Shown piece by piece: positions 62,059-64,000 of a DNA stretch of 64,000 nt (positions within the stretch are counted from its first letter, which is position 1; each line of letters begins with the position of its first letter). The stretch is from Crossiella sp. SN42 (GTDB lineage: Bacteria > Actinomycetota > Actinomycetes > Mycobacteriales > Pseudonocardiaceae). The notes below the pieces were generated by a model. That model was not told the DNA's origin, made no database searches, and was given only the letters and a program-made list of their open reading frames with translations. Both the position numbers and the translations under genes were made by a program. The DNA is taken from NCBI RefSeq assembly GCF_023897065.1, contig NZ_JAMHIV010000046.1, positions 1 through 64,000 on the forward strand. The letters are read 5' to 3'.

Positions 62059-62946
62059 CTAGGCGAGCCAGGCCCGCCAGGTGGGCAGGAGGGTGGCCAG
62101 CAGGGCCTCGGGGTTCTCGGTGTTGGCCGAGTGGGCCGCGTCGGAGACCACCGCGAAGTCCGCGTCCAGCCGGTCGGCCATGTCCCGCTGGGAGGCCACC
62201 GACCAGGCGTCGTCGTGCTCCCCGCAGACCACCAGCGCCGGGGTGCCCGCGGTGCGCAGCGCCGCCGCCAGCCGCCCGACCAGGTCCGGTTCCCGGCGCA
62301 GGCCCTCGGCCATACCGAGCAGACCGGCCGCGCTGGAACCCAGGAACCGGGCGCGCAGCAGCTCCTTCAACGTTTCCGGGGTCTGCTCCCAGTTCGGCGA
62401 GGCCGCGTCCCGCGCCTCGCGCAGCTGCTGGGCCGCGGGCACGCCGCCGGAACGCAGCAGCGGCTCACCGGCCTCCAGCGCGCGGCGGCGCTCACCCTCG
62501 GGCAGCTCGTTCGGGCCGGAGGACAGCAGGGTCAGGCCGTCCACCCGCACGCCGGAGAGCAGCGCGCCGCGGGCGACCAGGCCGCCGTAGGAATGGCCGA
62601 GCAGCAACACCTTGCGGCCGCCCGCGGCCAGCTGGGTGATCAGCTTCGCGATCACCGCGCCGAGCGCGGCGGGCAGGTAGGCCTGCGGGTCGTCCGGGCC
62701 GGGGGACTGGTACTGGCCGGGCAGGTCGATGGCGTGCACCGCGAACCCGGCATCGGCCAACGGGTCCAGCAGCGGCGCGAAGTCCTCTTTGGACCCGGTG
62801 TAGCCCGGCACCAGCAACGCGGTCGCGCCACGGTCGGCCTCGGCCGCCGGGACCGCGTGCAGCGCCGCGATCGGCCCGTAGTCGCCCTGCAGGTCGACCC
62901 GGCGCGCTCGGTGTGGGCTGAGCTGGGAGTACGGCAACACGCTCAC
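62059..62946 (-). CDS. Alpha/beta hydrolase
   Basis: 295 aa from GTG 62946. LVPGYTGSKEDFAPL (oxyanion), nucleophile in LLGHSYGGLVARG, acid near CGEHDDAWSV and His in SDAAHSANTENPEAL. No signal peptide, so cytosolic. The esterase or lipase substrate is unknown. It ends 11 nt before the HipA-like gene's far end region, on the same strand. Confidence 0.83.
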   Translation of the reverse strand: MSVLPYSQLSPHRARRVDLQGDYGPIAALHAVPAAEADRGATALLVPGYTGSKEDFAPLLDPLADAGFAVHAIDLPGQYQSPGPDDPQAYLPAALGAVIAKLITQLAAGGRKVLLLGHSYGGLVARGALLSGVRVDGLTLLSSGPNELPEGERRRALEAGEPLLRSGGVPAAQQLREARDAASPNWEQTPETLKELLRARFLGSSAAGLLGMAEGLRREPDLVGRLAAALRTAGTPALVVCGEHDDAWSVASQRDMADRLDADFAVVSDAAHSANTENPEALLATLLPTWRAWLA

Positions 62947-62987
62947 GTGCTGAGTCTGCCTCACCAAAGCCGGGAAAGCGCGAGAAG

Positions 62988-64000
62988 TCAGCGCAACGCG
63001 ACCAACGTGCCGCCGCGCTGTTCCACCAGCACCGGACCGGCGCTGGACAGCGTCACCAGCCCGCGGTAACCGCGCCGGTCCACCGGGATCCGGCCGAGCA
63101 CCTTGCCGGTGTTCGGGTCGGCCACGGTGAGCCCGGCCGGGGTCGGCACCACCAGCCTGCCGGCGAACAGCGTGCCGGGGCCGAGCGTGTCCTCCATCGT
63201 CCACAGTGGAGCGGTGGTGGCCGAGGCCAGCGCGATGGTGCGGGACCCGGTCCACCAGTAGATGACCGCGGGCGAGGTGGTGGCCGGTTCGCCGGTCGGG
63301 CAGGTCGAGGTGGTGGCGAAGGTCAGCGGGGTGGCCGAGCCGTCCGCGCAGCGCGCGCTGAGCACCGTGGTGGTCGGCACCACGCCACCGTCCGGATCAC
63401 CCTGGAGGTCACTGGCCGGCAGGTCCAGCGGCTGCTCGGAGACCGGGGCCCCGTTGCCGTCGTAGATGGCCAGCCGCGCCGGGTCGGGCAGCACCGCGGC
63501 CACCCGGTCCGGCCCGAGCGCGACCACCCTGGCCCCCGACCCGTTGAGCACCACGCTCGCCGAGACCTCGGGCTTGTCCCAGTCCTTCGGGTTCGGCTTG
63601 AACACGCTGAGCCGGTCACCGGGATCGTCCGGGCAGCGCTCGATCACCCCGACCCGGTTCGGCGCCACCGCCACCGAGCCGAACGTGCACCCCGTCCTGG
63701 GCTGCTTGCCGGGCTGGATCATGGCCCTGACCTGGCCGTACTCCTGGGTCTTGACCAGATCGGAGCGCCAGCCCTCCAGGTAGGTCTTGCCGGTGGTGGT
63801 CAGGTGCACCCCGTCGAAGAGCAGCCGGGTGCCCGCCTCGGCGTCGCCGTTGCGCTGCGCGCCCCGCTTGCCGGTGGCCGGGTCCAGCGCGGTCACCTCG
63901 CTGCAGGTGTCCCCGCGCTGGTAGACCGCGAGGATCTGCCCGAACGCGGGCGCCACCGTGCACAACGGCAGATCCCGCTGGTACCGCCACTTCTCCTGCC
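62988..64000 (-). CDS. PQQ-like beta-propeller protein (partial, 5' end outside window)
   Basis: At least 337 aa; the frame runs off the right edge without a start (in-frame residues continue upstream of an internal TTG at 63965). Repeated propeller-type strands: VTALDPATGKR, SVAVAPNRVGVIERC, LAIYDGNGAPV, LTVADPNTGKVLGRIPV, GPVLVEQRGGTLVALR. Several Cys suggest an extracytoplasmic domain. An N-terminal TM or signal peptide should lie beyond the window. Function not assigned. Confidence 0.75.
   Translation of the reverse strand, partial: QEKWRYQRDLPLCTVAPAFGQILAVYQRGDTCSEVTALDPATGKRGAQRNGDAEAGTRLLFDGVHLTTTGKTYLEGWRSDLVKTQEYGQVRAMIQPGKQPRTGCTFGSVAVAPNRVGVIERCPDDPGDRLSVFKPNPKDWDKPEVSASVVLNGSGARVVALGPDRVAAVLPDPARLAIYDGNGAPVSEQPLDLPASDLQGDPDGGVVPTTTVLSARCADGSATPLTFATTSTCPTGEPATTSPAVIYWWTGSRTIALASATTAPLWTMEDTLGPGTLFAGRLVVPTPAGLTVADPNTGKVLGRIPVDRRGYRGLVTLSSAGPVLVEQRGGTLVALR

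Overview
This window is 64 kb of very GC-rich DNA. Coding is tight, with many GTG and TTG starts and 4-base start/stop overlaps. The gene content (lpqY-sugABC, DUF2332, DUF3037/HipA-like pair, MerR-controlled beta-oxidation genes, MmpL, a FAAL/PKS locus, large LuxR-type ATPases) points to an actinomycete. By inference it is a Pseudonocardiales-type genome rather than a mycolate-bearing Corynebacteriales one. No rRNA, tRNA, CRISPR array, complete IS or phage block was found.

Layout. (1) 0.1-12.6 kb: a soluble MgtE-like/PRC protein with a DUF1003 membrane partner, a PhzF-like isomerase, an aminoglycoside-kinase-like protein, a CitE-type lyase, a lower-GC AAA ATPase + DUF4276 pair that looks like a defence module, a giant patatin-like membrane protein, a tiny zinc-ribbon gene, an acyl-CoA dehydrogenase and a stress-domain protein. 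(2) 12.8-17.1 kb: an lpqY-sugABC trehalose-type ABC importer ending in a very strong hairpin. (3) 17.1-24.6 kb: fadB-fadA and an mcr-like racemase / acyl-CoA dehydrogenase / MpaB-type oxygenase operon. Both carry the same operator word (TGTGAC-N9-GTCACA), and a divergent MerR-type regulator sits beside one copy. (4) 24.6-32.5 kb: a LuxR-type ATPase regulator, a STAS protein, a ParB-like protein with a metallophosphoesterase, and secreted or membrane proteins. (5) 32.5-36.4 kb: a tandem ABC permease, an ATPase with a C-terminal AAA-associated domain, and MgtC, behind an 11-codon leader peptide. (6) 36.4-48.9 kb: a lipid locus with a single-module type I PKS (ACP-KS-AT-DH-KR-ACP-dead carrier-TE), a FadD32-like fatty acyl-AMP ligase, an antigen-85-fold esterase, an MFS exporter and an MmpL transporter. 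(7) 49-50.8 kb: corA and a small membrane protein behind a second leader peptide. (8) 50.8-64 kb: a MaoC protein, a second DUF2332 protein, NUDIX, PH-domain, PHP and RecB-like nuclease genes, a 168-bp palindromic element shared by two convergent genes, a secreted serine protease, an epimerase-like protein, a second large LuxR-type regulator, a HipA-like/DUF3037 pair, a hydrolase and a partial beta-propeller protein.

Three themes link these genes. Mg2+ handling recurs (MgtE-like, MgtC, CorA). Two of those loci have short leader peptides with the same SD string and the same Pro-Pro-Ser codons, which can pair back to the SD. Branched-chain acyl metabolism appears as degradation (racemase, dehydrogenases, fadAB) and as synthesis (PKS with a methylmalonyl-type AT motif). 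Several promoter regions carry clean palindromes that give testable regulator predictions.
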